Positions 48,330 through 57,106 of a DNA stretch of 64,000 nucleotides are shown here, in pieces. The DNA lies in assembly GCF_000716445.1 (NCBI RefSeq), contig NZ_JNWK01000011.1, forward strand, positions 62,001 to 126,000, read 5' to 3'. The position numbers were made by a program, and so were the translations under genes. This stretch comes from Streptomyces wedmorensis. Lineage in GTDB: Bacteria; Actinomycetota; Actinomycetes; Streptomycetales; Streptomycetaceae. Numbering within the stretch: position 1 is the first letter of the stretch; every line of letters starts with the position of its first letter. The notes beneath the pieces were generated by a model. It saw only the letters and a list, made by a program, of their open reading frames with translations, ran no database searches and was not told the origin of the DNA.

Positions 48330-49889
48330 CTATGAGCAGCGCTTTCCGTCCTGGGGAGGGGTGCCTTCCAGGAGGTAGGCGTTGATGGCGGTGTCGATGC
48401 AGTCGCTGCCGCGGCCGTAGGCGGTGTGGCCGTCGCCCTCGTAGGTGAGGAGGGTGCCGGAGGAGAGCTGGTCGGCGAGGGAGCGGGCCCACTGGTACGG
48501 GGTGGCGGGATCGCGGGTGGTGCCGACGACGAGGATGGGGGCGGCGCCGGCGGCGGTGATGCGGTGGGGCCGGCCGGTGGGCGGTGTGGGCCAGTAGGTG
48601 CAGTTGAGGGCGGCCCAGGCGAGGCCGGCGCCGAAGACCGGGGAGGCCTTCTCGAAGGAGGGGACGGCCTTGCCGGCGTCGGCGGGGGCGGCGTAGGCGG
48701 GCGGGAGGTCGAGGCAGTTCACGGCCGCGTTGGCGAACATCAGGTTGGCGTAGGTACCGTCCGCCTCGCGCTCGTAGTAGCTGTCGGCGAGGGCGAGGAG
48801 GTTCGAGCCCTCGCCGCTGATGGCCCGGGTGAGGGCCTCGCGCAGCTGGGGCCAGGCGCCCTCGTCGTACATGGCGGCGATCACGCCGGTGGTGGCGAGG
48901 GACTCGCCGAGCGCGCGGCTCTCGCCGGTGGGCACCGGCTCGGCGTCGACGTCGCGGAAGAACGTCTTCAGCGCCTGGCCGGCCGCCGCGACCGACTCGG
49001 TGCCGAGGGGGCAGTCCGGCGTGCGGACGCAGTCGGCGGCGAAGGCGCGGAAGGCGGTCTCGAAGCCCGCGGTCTGGTCGCGGTTGAGGTCGACCGCGGG
49101 GAGCGACGGGTCCATCGCGCCGTCGAGGACGAGGCGGCCGACCCGGGCGGGGAACAGCTCGGCGTAGGTGGCGCCCAGGAAGGTGCCGTACGACGCCCCC
49201 ACGTACGTGAGCTTCTCGTCGCCGAGCACCGCCCGCAGGATGTCCATGTCTCGGGCCGTCTCGACGGTGGAGACGTGCGGGAGGATCGCGCCGGACTTCT
49301 TCTCGCAGCCGGCCGCGAACTCCTTGAAGGCGGCGCTGAGCGCGTTGACCTCCGCCGCGTCGTCGGGCGTCTGGTCGACCTGGGTGTACGCGTCCATCTG
49401 CGGGCCCGTCAGGCAGTCGACCGGCTCGCTGCGGGCGACTCCGCGCGGATCGACGGCCACCATGTCGTAGCGGGCGCGGACGGGTGCGGGGTAGCCGATG
49501 CCCGCGTACCCCTGGAGGTAGCCGACGGCGGAGCCGCCCGGCCCGCCGGGGTTGACCAGGAGCGAACCGAGCCGCTTCCCGGGGCCGGTGGCCCGCACCC
49601 GCGAGACGGCCAGCTTGACGTCCCCGGCCTCCGGTTTCGCGTAGTCGAGCGGCGCGAGCAGCGTCGCGCACTGGAAGTCCGTGACGCCGCAGTCGCGCCA
49701 GGTCAGCTTCTGCCCGTAGTACTTCTTCAGCGCCGCGGCCACGGGCGTGGCGGCGGATCCCGCGGCCGTGGGGCCCGCCGGGGTGCTGCGGGAGGCGGCG
49801 GCGTCGCTTCCGCCCGTACAGCCGGAGAGGATCAGTCCGGCGGCCGCCAGGGCCGTGGCGGACGTGCGGAGCAAACGCCTGGAGTCCAT
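48330..49889 (-). CDS. Secreted alpha/beta-hydrolase lipoprotein (tripeptidyl aminopeptidase/SlpD-like)
   Basis: 519 aa. Signal peptide with lipobox L-S-G-C (Cys24). The nucleophile elbow G-A-S233-Y-G and oxyanion region V-N-P-G-G-P-G-G-S match the TAP/SlpDE family. The C-terminal TAP-like domain carries an Asp near T-T-R-D-P-A-T-P and the catalytic H in E-G-D-G-H-T-A-Y. It removes tripeptides from exported proteins, acting outside the membrane. It is transcribed leftward after holB, 100 bases away. No inhibitor or serine-protease prodomain beyond this. Confidence 0.93.
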   Translation of the reverse strand: MDSRRLLRTSATALAAAGLILSGCTGGSDAAASRSTPAGPTAAGSAATPVAAALKKYYGQKLTWRDCGVTDFQCATLLAPLDYAKPEAGDVKLAVSRVRATGPGKRLGSLLVNPGGPGGSAVGYLQGYAGIGYPAPVRARYDMVAVDPRGVARSEPVDCLTGPQMDAYTQVDQTPDDAAEVNALSAAFKEFAAGCEKKSGAILPHVSTVETARDMDILRAVLGDEKLTYVGASYGTFLGATYAELFPARVGRLVLDGAMDPSLPAVDLNRDQTAGFETAFRAFAADCVRTPDCPLGTESVAAAGQALKTFFRDVDAEPVPTGESRALGESLATTGVIAAMYDEGAWPQLREALTRAISGEGSNLLALADSYYEREADGTYANLMFANAAVNCLDLPPAYAAPADAGKAVPSFEKASPVFGAGLAWAALNCTYWPTPPTGRPHRITAAGAAPILVVGTTRDPATPYQWARSLADQLSSGTLLTYEGDGHTAYGRGSDCIDTAINAYLLEGTPPQDGKRCS

Positions 49890-49946
49890 TCCCGGAGCGT
49901 ATCCGGCCGGGTACGCACCGTGTCCAATCGCGATTCCCCCCTCCCG

Positions 49947-49984
49947 GGGCGTGACCCGCCGGACCAGGGCGTGACCCGCCGGAC
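49947..49984. repeat. 18-bp direct repeat upstream of the hydrolase gene
   Basis: GGGCGTGACCCGCCGGAC occurs twice with a 20-base period in the spacer between holB and the hydrolase gene. It may be chance slippage or a two-site operator. Confidence 0.6.
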
Positions 49985-49989
49985 AGGCC

Positions 49990-51192
49990 CTAGTCGCGCA
50001 GGGCCAGGGTCATCGCCTCCATGGCGAGGAGCGGGGCCACGTTCCGGTCGAGTGCCTCGCGGCAGGCGAGGATCGACTCGATGCGGCGGAGGGTCCGCTC
50101 GGGGGTGGAGGCGCGGGCGACCCGCTCGATGGCGTCCCGCACGTCCGTGTTGGCCAGGGCGGAGCGGGAGCGGAGCTGGAGGGCGAGCACGTCGCGGTAG
50201 AAGCCGGTCAGGTCGGTCAGCGCCAGGTCGAGGCTGTCGCGCTGGGTGCGCGTCTTGCGCCGCTTCTGGTCCGCTTCCAGGTCCTTCATCACGCCGGCCG
50301 TGCCGCGCGGCAGCCGGGCGCCCGGGGCCACGCCGAGGGCCGCCTTCAGCTCCTCGGTCTCCTTGGTGTCCAGCTCCTCGGCGACCTGCTTCGCGTCCTC
50401 CTCCGCCACGTCGAAGAGTTCCTGGGCGGCCTTGAGGCAGCCACCGACGTCCTCGACGCGCAGCGGCACCTTGAGGACGGCGGCCCTGCGGGCGCGGGCC
50501 CGCTCGTCGGTGGCGAGCCGCCGGGCCCGGTCGACGTGTCCCTGGGTGGCGTGGGCTGCCGCGTACGCCGCCTCCGGCTCGATGCCGTCGCGCCGTACGA
50601 GCACGTCGGCGACGGCCGCCACCGACGGCGTGCTCAGGTTCAGGTGGCGGCAGCGCGAGCGGATCGTGGGCAGCACGTCCTCCAGGGAGGGCGCGCAGAG
50701 CAGCCACACGGTCCGCTGGGCGGGCTCTTCCACGGCCTTGAGGACGGCGTTGGCCGACTTCTCGTTCAGCCGCTCGGCGTCGGCCACGAGGATCACCTGC
50801 CAGCGGCCGTTCGCCGGCGCCGTGTACGACTTGCGCACGGTGTCGCGCATGTCCTCGGCGCGGACCACGGCACCGATGGCCTTGACCGTGGTCACGTCGG
50901 CGTGGGTGCCGACCAGCGCGGTGTGGCAGCCGGTGCAGAACCCGCAGCCCGGCGCTCCGCCCAGCGCCCGGTCGGGGCTCACGCACTGCAGCGCGGCGGC
51001 GAACGCCCGCGCCGCGGTCTCCCGGCCGGCTCCCGGGGGGCCCGTGAACAGCCAGGCGTGGGTCATCTTCGAGGCCTCGGGCGCGGGCTCGCCGGCGGCA
51101 TGGGCGGTCACGAGCGCGTCGGCGTCGCGCGCGGCGGCGGCGAGCTGCTCCTCGACCCGTGTCTGTCCGACCAGGTCGTCCCATACGGCCAT
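49990..51192 (-). CDS. holB: DNA polymerase III subunit delta'
   Basis: 400 aa. The clamp-loader AAA+ fold starts M-A-V-W-D-D-L-V-G-Q. The P-loop G-P-P-G-A-G-R-E-T has Arg in place of the catalytic Lys, as usual for delta', which does not hydrolyse ATP. A zinc module with cysteines (C-V-S-P ... C-G-F-C-T-G-C) follows near residue 65-85. The SRC motif is S-R-C-R. It loads the beta clamp onto DNA. In other streptomycetes as I recall, it directly follows tmk; here ~5.9 kb of other genes lie between. Confidence 0.95.
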   Translation of the reverse strand: MAVWDDLVGQTRVEEQLAAAARDADALVTAHAAGEPAPEASKMTHAWLFTGPPGAGRETAARAFAAALQCVSPDRALGGAPGCGFCTGCHTALVGTHADVTTVKAIGAVVRAEDMRDTVRKSYTAPANGRWQVILVADAERLNEKSANAVLKAVEEPAQRTVWLLCAPSLEDVLPTIRSRCRHLNLSTPSVAAVADVLVRRDGIEPEAAYAAAHATQGHVDRARRLATDERARARRAAVLKVPLRVEDVGGCLKAAQELFDVAEEDAKQVAEELDTKETEELKAALGVAPGARLPRGTAGVMKDLEADQKRRKTRTQRDSLDLALTDLTGFYRDVLALQLRSRSALANTDVRDAIERVARASTPERTLRRIESILACREALDRNVAPLLAMEAMTLALRD

Positions 51193-51285
51193 GTCTGCCC
51201 CTCCTCAGGTACGCACTCCATTGTGGGGCAGTCCTCTGACAACCCCCGCCGGACGCGGAGCGGCACGCCACATCGCCGCGTCACC

Positions 51286-51465
51286 TCACGACCGGGCCCC
51301 GTCGCGGGGCCGGGTCAGCCAGAGGCCCGCGGCCGAGCCGAGCAGGACCGTGCCGGTGCAGACGCTCCCCGCGACCTGGAGGCCGCCGGTCCACCCGGCG
51401 AAGGTGCTGATGAAGACGTTGGCGACGACGCTCGCGGCGAGCAGCAGCCAGAGAAGGGCGCGCAT
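51286..51465 (-). CDS. Small two-span membrane protein
   Basis: 59 aa from ATG 51465, with GGAGG seven bases upstream, read from the minus strand. Starts MRALLWLLLAASVVANVF and contains a second hydrophobic segment (V-A-G-S-V-C-T-G-T-V-L-L-G-S-A-A-G-L-W-L), then ends T-R-P-R-D-G-A-R-S. It lies between holB and the divergent histidine kinase. No family recognised. The ribosome-binding site and clean topology make it credible. Confidence 0.7.
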   Translation of the reverse strand: MRALLWLLLAASVVANVFISTFAGWTGGLQVAGSVCTGTVLLGSAAGLWLTRPRDGARS

Positions 51466-51653
51466 GGGATGCCTCCGTGAAGTGGGTCGGGTTCCCGGTG
51501 GGCCGGGTTCCGGACGGGCCGGGGCCGGCGGTGGTCGCCGGCGGCTCTTCGATCCTCGTCCGCGGCGGGCCCGCGCACAGCGGTGCCCGCCCCCGGAGCG
51601 ATGGTGTAGCCCGCTCCACCGTCTCCCCGGCGGCGGCCGCCTACCCTGTCTCC

Positions 51654-52910
51654 ATGCGCGAGGCGATCAAGGAAGCGGCCAGGGGGTGGCTCCATCTCAC
51701 TATCGGGGCCGCGATCTCGCTCTTCTGCTACCTGATGGTGGGCGTCGCCCTCTTCACCGCGTTCCTCACCGCCACGGTCATCGGCGCCGGCGTGCTCCCC
51801 GAGAGCGTGCTGCTGCTGCGCCGGATGGCCGGCTGGGAACGCCGCCGTACGGCCGCCTGGACCGGGACGCCCGTCCCCGAGGCGTACCTTCCGCTCGAAG
51901 GGCCGCTCCCCGCGCGCGTGCGGACGGCCGTCACCGACCCCGGCACCCGGCGGGACCTGGTGTGGGCCGCCGCGCAGCTGCTCTACGGCTCGGTGCTCTG
52001 GTACCTGTCGCTGATCGTGTGGGCGCCCGCGCTGCTGGTCGACGGGGTCTGGACCGGGCTCGCGGGGCGGCGCCCGGTGGCCCTGCCGCTGATCGGCCGG
52101 CTGGCCGGACTCGCGGCCGACTGGTCGCGGGCACTGCTCACGCCGACCCCGTCGGCCGCCCGGGACGCCGCGCTGGCCGCCCGCATCGAGCAGCTGACGG
52201 CCACCCGGGCGGGCGCGGTCGCCGCGCACGGTGCCGAGCTGCGCCGGATCGAACGCGACCTCCACGACGGCGCTCAGGCCCGTCTGGTGGCGCTCTCCAT
52301 GCGGATCGGCCTTGCCCGAAGGGTGTACGACTCCGATCCCGCGGCCGGCCGCAAGCTCCTCGACGACGCCCAGACGCAGGCCGAGGAGGCCCTCGCCGAG
52401 CTGCGGCACGTGGTCCGCGGCATCCACCCGCCGATCCTCACCGACCGCGGTCTGACCGGAGCGGTACGCGCCCTCGCCGCGAGCAGCGGCCTGGAGGTCG
52501 CGGTCTCCGTGACCGGCCTCGCCGACCACACGGGCACCGGAGACGGCCACGACCGGGACGCCTCGACCGGTCACGGTCACGGCGGGAACGGCTCGGCCGG
52601 GCACGGCACCGCCCCCCGCGCCCCCGCCGCCGTCGAGGCCGCCGCGTACTTCGTCGTCGCCGAGGCCCTCACGAACGCCGCCAAGCACAGTGGTGCCGCC
52701 CGCGCGTCCGTCGGCCTCGCACGCGAGCGGACCGGCCTGCGCGTGCACGTGCGGGACGAGGGCCGGGGCGGGGCCGAGGCGCGGGAAGGCGGCGGGTCAG
52801 GGTTGACGGGCATGCGCCGTCGCGTGGCGGCGCTCGACGGCACCGTACGTCTGACCAGCCCCGAAGGGGGCCCGACCGTGATCGAAGTGGAGCTTCCGTG
52901 CGTGTGGTGA
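51654..52910 (+). CDS. Sensor histidine kinase (NarX/DesK-like, HisKA_3)
   Basis: 418 aa from ATG 51654. Two hydrophobic regions (about residues 13-50 and 105-140) place an N-terminal sensor in the membrane. The phosphoacceptor H204 is in E-R-D-L-H-D-G-A-Q, followed by a dimerisation helix and the HATPase N-box A-L-T-N-A-A-K-H. A His/Gly-rich linker (G-D-G-H-D-R-D ... H-G-H-G-G) between them is unusual and could bind metal. It overlaps the response-regulator gene by 13 bases, so the two are coupled. Confidence 0.92.
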   Translation: MREAIKEAARGWLHLTIGAAISLFCYLMVGVALFTAFLTATVIGAGVLPESVLLLRRMAGWERRRTAAWTGTPVPEAYLPLEGPLPARVRTAVTDPGTRRDLVWAAAQLLYGSVLWYLSLIVWAPALLVDGVWTGLAGRRPVALPLIGRLAGLAADWSRALLTPTPSAARDAALAARIEQLTATRAGAVAAHGAELRRIERDLHDGAQARLVALSMRIGLARRVYDSDPAAGRKLLDDAQTQAEEALAELRHVVRGIHPPILTDRGLTGAVRALAASSGLEVAVSVTGLADHTGTGDGHDRDASTGHGHGGNGSAGHGTAPRAPAAVEAAAYFVVAEALTNAAKHSGAARASVGLARERTGLRVHVRDEGRGGAEAREGGGSGLTGMRRRVAALDGTVRLTSPEGGPTVIEVELPCVW

Positions 52911-53542
52911 TCGCCGAGGACAACGCCCTCCTGCGGGAGGGCCTGGTCCTGTTGCTGACCTCCTCCGGCCACGAGGTCGCCGGGGTCGCGGCCACCGGCC
53001 CCGAGATCCTGCCGCTGCTCCTGGAGCACCGCCCGGACGTGGCCGTCCTCGACGTGCGGATGCCGCCCGGCTTCCGCGACGAGGGGCTGCGGGCGGCGCT
53101 CGCGGCGCGGGAGGCGCTGCCCGGCCTGCCGGTGCTCGTGCTCTCCCAGTACGTGGAGGAGACGTACGCGGCGGAGTTGCTGGGCGGCGGCGCGCGGGGT
53201 GTCGGCTACCTCCTGAAGGACCGGGTGGGGAGGGTCGACGAGTTCCTGGACGCCCTGGAACGGGTCGCCTCCGGCGGTACGGCCCTGGACCCGGAGGTCG
53301 TCACCGAGCTGCTGGCCCGCCGCCGCGACGACCCGCTGGACTCCCTCACGCCCCGCGAGCGGGAGGTCCTGGAGCTGATGGCGCAGGGCCTCGACAACGG
53401 CACGATCGCCCGCTCGATGGTGGTCACCGAGCGGGCCGTGCACAAGCACATCGGCAACGTCTTCGCGAAGCTCGGCCTGCCGCCGAGCGATGGCGGCGGC
53501 CACCGCCGGGTCCTCGCCGTGCTGGCGTACCTCGACGCCTGA
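52898..53542 (+). CDS. NarL/LuxR-family response regulator
   Basis: 214 aa from GTG 52898 inside the end of the kinase gene. The receiver domain has acidic pocket E-D-N near the start and phosphoacceptor D52 (V-L-D-V-R-M-P-P), with the conserved Thr/Ser replaced region S-Q-Y. The C-terminus is a LuxR-type helix-turn-helix (LTPREREVLELMAQGLDNGTIA). Probable target: the convergent ABC transporter genes next door. Confidence 0.93.
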   Translation: MRVVIAEDNALLREGLVLLLTSSGHEVAGVAATGPEILPLLLEHRPDVAVLDVRMPPGFRDEGLRAALAAREALPGLPVLVLSQYVEETYAAELLGGGARGVGYLLKDRVGRVDEFLDALERVASGGTALDPEVVTELLARRRDDPLDSLTPREREVLELMAQGLDNGTIARSMVVTERAVHKHIGNVFAKLGLPPSDGGGHRRVLAVLAYLDA

Positions 53543-53553
53543 GGGGCGTCGGG

Positions 53554-56139
53554 TCAGTTCCCCGCCCGGCGTCCCGCGCCGGGCAGGAACACCCCGGCCG
53601 CCACCGTCACCACCACCGTCCCGACGATGAGCCCCGCTTGCGCGGGCGGCAGGTACGGCAGGCCGCCGGTCAGTGCCCAGGCGAAGGCAGTGAGCGGCAG
53701 GGCGGCCACCGCGGCCCCGACGAGCAGGCCCGTCGCGGTGAGGAATCCGGCTTCGAGGCCGAGCATCCGGCGCAGCTGACCGGCCGAGGCGCCCACCTGG
53801 CGCAGCAGCGCCAGCTCCCCGCGGCGCCCCGCGGCGATCAGGGCGAGGGTGCTGAGGACCGCGAGGAGGGTGAGCCCGCCGATGGCGGCGACCACGGCGG
53901 CCGACACGATCCCGTTCAGTTCCGCCCCGGGAAGCGTGACCTGCTCGGGCACGACGGAACCGCCCGTCGAGGTCAGGCCCGTGGACGTGCGGCCCGCAGA
54001 CATCAGGCCCGTGGACGTCGGGCCCGCCGGGCCGGGTTCCGTGGCGGCCAGTACGCGCGCGGGGTACGGATCGCTCATGTGCGGGGCCAGTTCGGTCTTC
54101 GGCAGCAGGAACTCGCCGAGGGCGAGGGAGCGTTCGTACACGGCCACCACCCGAAGCCGCTTCGGCGTCCCGTCGCCGAGCCGCAGCTCGACCGTCGAAC
54201 CGGGCTTGACTTCAAGGGAGTCGGCCGTGGTCGCCCCGACGGCGACGGTGCCGGGCCGGCCGAGTCCGGCCAGGTCGCCCGTGACGACGCCGGGGTCGAG
54301 CGTGCCCGCCAGACCGGCGGCGTCCACGCCGAGGACGGGGAGCCGGTCGAGGCGCGGCGATCCGGCCTGCGTGCGGGCCAGGACGACCGTGGAACGCAGC
54401 ACGTCCGTGGCCGACTTCACCCCCGGCAGTCGCCGCACCCGTTCCGCCGTCGTGCCGGAGAACGCGAGGTCGGCGGTGGTCGCGGCCCGCGCCTGTTCCG
54501 CGGCGGCACGTTCCATGGTCGTGCCCGCCGAGAGCTGCACGAGCGCGAAGGCGGTGACGAGGACGACGGGGACGAGCGCGGCGCCGAGGCGGCGCGAGTG
54601 CGCGGTCGCCGCCGCCGCCGTGAGGCGTCCGGGCGCGCCGCCGAACCACCGGAACGGCCGGTCCAGGACCGTCATCGCGGCCCGCGCGATCCACGGACCG
54701 AGCAGCGCGCAGCCGATGACCAGCGTCACCGTGGCCGCCCCGGCGGCGGCCGCGGCCGCGTCGCCTCCCTGGGCGGTGGCGGTACCGGCCGCCGTGGCGC
54801 CGAGCACGAGCAGCGCGATCCCGAAGGCGCGGCGCGCACCGCCCTTCCCCGGGCGGCCTGGGCGCCGCGCGGCGAAGAGGACGACGAGCCGGGTGATGCC
54901 CACCACGACGGCGACGACGACGAGGACACCGGCGAACAGCCAGGCCGGGGCGGGAAGTTCGAGGCCCTCGGGGACGACTCCGGTACGGCCCCGCAGCGTC
55001 GACCGCAGTGTGAGGAACACCGGTACGGCCGTGAGCGCGCCGAGCAGCGCCGCCGCCGCCGCGACCCGGGTCACCTCCCGGCCGGCCGCCGCCCGCACCT
55101 GGCGGGGCGTCGCGCCGACGGACAGCAGCAGGTCCCGCTCGGCGGAGCGTTGCCCGAGCGCCTGAGCGACCAGGGAGGCGAGCACGAGGACGGCGACGAG
55201 GACGATCGTCCCGGAGACGGCGGCGAGCATCTGGAGGAGGTCCGCGCGGGCGGGCAGCGCGGCGAGGTGCTCGGCCCCGCCCCGGCCGTCGCCGGTGAGC
55301 GCCCGGAGCGGCTGCCCCGCGGCGGTGTCCTTCAAGCCCACGGCGTCCAGGGCGGCCCGCACGCGCGCGTGGAGGGTGTCCACCGGTACGCCGGGCTCGC
55401 CGAGGACACCGACGGCGTCCACGGACCCCGGGTGTCCGGCGAGCCTCCGCGCCTCCCCCGCCGTGAAGTACAGCGCGGCCGGCCCGTCCGCCACGCCGAC
55501 GACCGTACGCCCGGCGACGGTGTCCCCGACCCGCGGACCGCCGCGGCCCCCGGCCCCGCCGCCGACGGCACCCGCACCCGCACCCGCACCCGCACCCGCA
55601 CCCGCACCCGCACCCGCACCCGCACCCGCGACGATCTCCCCGGCCTCCCGGGGTTCCCGGCCGTCGACCAGCCGGTACGGAGCGAGCGCGGCAGCCTCCC
55701 AGGACCGCCCGGTGTAGGTACGCGCCCCGGCGGCCGCGCCGGCGGCCGGTGCGGCCTGCGCACCCGCACCCGCATCCCGTACGACGAACGTGTCGTCCGG
55801 TACGGCCGTCCGGACGCCGGGGACCGCGCGGAGTACGTCGACGGCGGCCGCCGGCACGCGTACCCGCTCGGTGAGACCGGCCGTCGTCGTGGTGGGCTCG
55901 CTGCCCCACGGGGTGGCCGTCCAGCGGACCGCCTGGTCACCGGCGACGACGACGGGCGCGGCCGCGAACCGCTCCACGCGCGCGTGGCCGAGCCCGGCCG
56001 AGCCGAGGGCGAGGGCCAGGGCGCCGAGCAGCGCGGAGGTGACGGCGACGGCCGCGAACACGGCGGCCCACGCCTTGCGGTGCGTCCGCAGCGACCGGGC
56101 GGCGAGCAGCTCGACCGCCTGGTTTCCCGGCCGGATCAT
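53554..56139 (-). CDS. FtsX/MacB-type ABC permease with Ala-Gly repeat insert
   Basis: 861 aa. Two FtsX modules with the G-A-T/S-x-x-Q-V/L motif (S-V-G-A-T-P-R-Q-V and Q-V-G-A-S-A-G-Q-L), large extracytoplasmic loops and about ten spans. Around residues 171-191 the loop holds about ten Ala-Gly pairs from a DNA hexamer repeat. It overlaps the ATPase gene (ATGA). With the two-component genes it resembles Bce-like or MacB-like peptide-sensing/resistance modules, though no BceB-type sensor domain is obvious. Confidence 0.92.
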   Translation of the reverse strand: MIRPGNQAVELLAARSLRTHRKAWAAVFAAVAVTSALLGALALALGSAGLGHARVERFAAAPVVVAGDQAVRWTATPWGSEPTTTTAGLTERVRVPAAAVDVLRAVPGVRTAVPDDTFVVRDAGAGAQAAPAAGAAAGARTYTGRSWEAAALAPYRLVDGREPREAGEIVAGAGAGAGAGAGAGAGAGAGAVGGGAGGRGGPRVGDTVAGRTVVGVADGPAALYFTAGEARRLAGHPGSVDAVGVLGEPGVPVDTLHARVRAALDAVGLKDTAAGQPLRALTGDGRGGAEHLAALPARADLLQMLAAVSGTIVLVAVLVLASLVAQALGQRSAERDLLLSVGATPRQVRAAAGREVTRVAAAAALLGALTAVPVFLTLRSTLRGRTGVVPEGLELPAPAWLFAGVLVVVAVVVGITRLVVLFAARRPGRPGKGGARRAFGIALLVLGATAAGTATAQGGDAAAAAAGAATVTLVIGCALLGPWIARAAMTVLDRPFRWFGGAPGRLTAAAATAHSRRLGAALVPVVLVTAFALVQLSAGTTMERAAAEQARAATTADLAFSGTTAERVRRLPGVKSATDVLRSTVVLARTQAGSPRLDRLPVLGVDAAGLAGTLDPGVVTGDLAGLGRPGTVAVGATTADSLEVKPGSTVELRLGDGTPKRLRVVAVYERSLALGEFLLPKTELAPHMSDPYPARVLAATEPGPAGPTSTGLMSAGRTSTGLTSTGGSVVPEQVTLPGAELNGIVSAAVVAAIGGLTLLAVLSTLALIAAGRRGELALLRQVGASAGQLRRMLGLEAGFLTATGLLVGAAVAALPLTAFAWALTGGLPYLPPAQAGLIVGTVVVTVAAGVFLPGAGRRAGN
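55568..55627. repeat. Hexamer microsatellite (GCACCC)10 inside the permease gene
   Basis: Ten uninterrupted copies encode alternating Ala-Gly in the minus-strand permease. Gain or loss of a unit keeps the frame. Confidence 0.9.
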
Positions 56140-56987
56140 CGCGCCACCGCCCCGAACCGCCCGGCCCCGGCGAGAGCGCCCCGCACATCCCGTGCGCCGG
56201 CTCCGGCGCGGAGGCCCCGCGCCTCCCGCGGCCCGGCCTCGGCGCGGACGCCGAGGGCCTCCCGTACGCCGGTCTCGTCCGGGTGGTCGAGGCGGCCGAC
56301 GAGCCGGCCGCGCTCCAGGAACACGGCTTCGTCCGTCCAGGCGGCGGCGACCGGGTCGTGGGTGACGAGGACGACCGTGCGGCCCCGCTCGTCGACGGCG
56401 CGGCGCAGGAGCGCGAGGACACCGGCGGCGGTGACCGGGTCGAGGGCGGCGGTGGGCTCGTCGGCGAAGACGACCTCGGGTTCGTTGACGAGGGCACGGG
56501 CGATCGCGACCCGCTGGCGCTGGCCGCCGGAGAGGTGCTCGGGGGTGTCGTCGGCGCGGTCGGCGAGGCCCACGGCGTCGAGACCGGCCAGGGCGCGGGC
56601 GTCGAGCGCCGGGCCGCCGCGGGCTCCGGCGAGGAGCAGCGGCAGGGTGACGTTCTCGCGGACGTTCAGGGCGGAGACGAGGTTGAGCGACTGGAAGACG
56701 AAGCCGATCCGGTCGCGCCGGAGCCGCGTGAGACCGGAGGCCTTCAGGGTGGCGAGGTCGGTGCCGCCGATCCGTACCGTTCCGGCCGTCGGCCGTTCGA
56801 GGCCGGCGGCGCAGCGCAGCAGTGTGGACTTGCCGGAGCCCGACGGACCCATCACCGCCACGAACCGGCCGCGCGGCACGGCCAGGCTCACCCCGTCGAG
56901 CGCGGGTGCGCCGCCTCCGTACGTCCGGGTCACCCCGTCCAGGGCGAGGGCCGCCGCACCGCTCTCCGTCACTGCTGTCGTCATCAT
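56136..56987 (-). CDS. ABC transporter ATP-binding protein (MacB/LolD-like)
   Basis: 283 aa from ATG 56987 (a second ATG follows directly). Walker A G-P-S-G-S-G-K-S-T, Q-loop F-Q-S-L-N-L-V, signature LSGGQRQR, Walker B V-V-F-A-D-E-P-T-A-A-L-D and H-loop V-T-H-D are complete. About 45 Ala/Gly/Arg residues follow. It is coupled by ATGA to the permease, and the two-component genes are convergent with the pair. Confidence 0.93.
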   Translation of the reverse strand: MMTTAVTESGAAALALDGVTRTYGGGAPALDGVSLAVPRGRFVAVMGPSGSGKSTLLRCAAGLERPTAGTVRIGGTDLATLKASGLTRLRRDRIGFVFQSLNLVSALNVRENVTLPLLLAGARGGPALDARALAGLDAVGLADRADDTPEHLSGGQRQRVAIARALVNEPEVVFADEPTAALDPVTAAGVLALLRRAVDERGRTVVLVTHDPVAAAWTDEAVFLERGRLVGRLDHPDETGVREALGVRAEAGPREARGLRAGAGARDVRGALAGAGRFGAVAR

Positions 56988-57038
56988 GCCGACAACGCTA
57001 GAAAAGCGCAGGTCACATCGGTATGGGGCTGGCTTCCG

Positions 57039-57070
57039 GGTGGGGGGTGGAGCTAGCTACACCCCCCACC
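57039..57070. terminator. Hairpin after the tmk gene
   Basis: GGTGGGGGGTG and CACCCCCCACC form an 11-bp perfect stem around a 10-base loop that is itself palindromic (AGCTAGCT). It lies between the tmk stop and the ATPase start, so it ends the leftward tmk transcript. Confidence 0.72.
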
Positions 57071-57106
57071 GGGCGCGAAGCCGGCCACACCCCCGCCGGG
57101 GGACGT

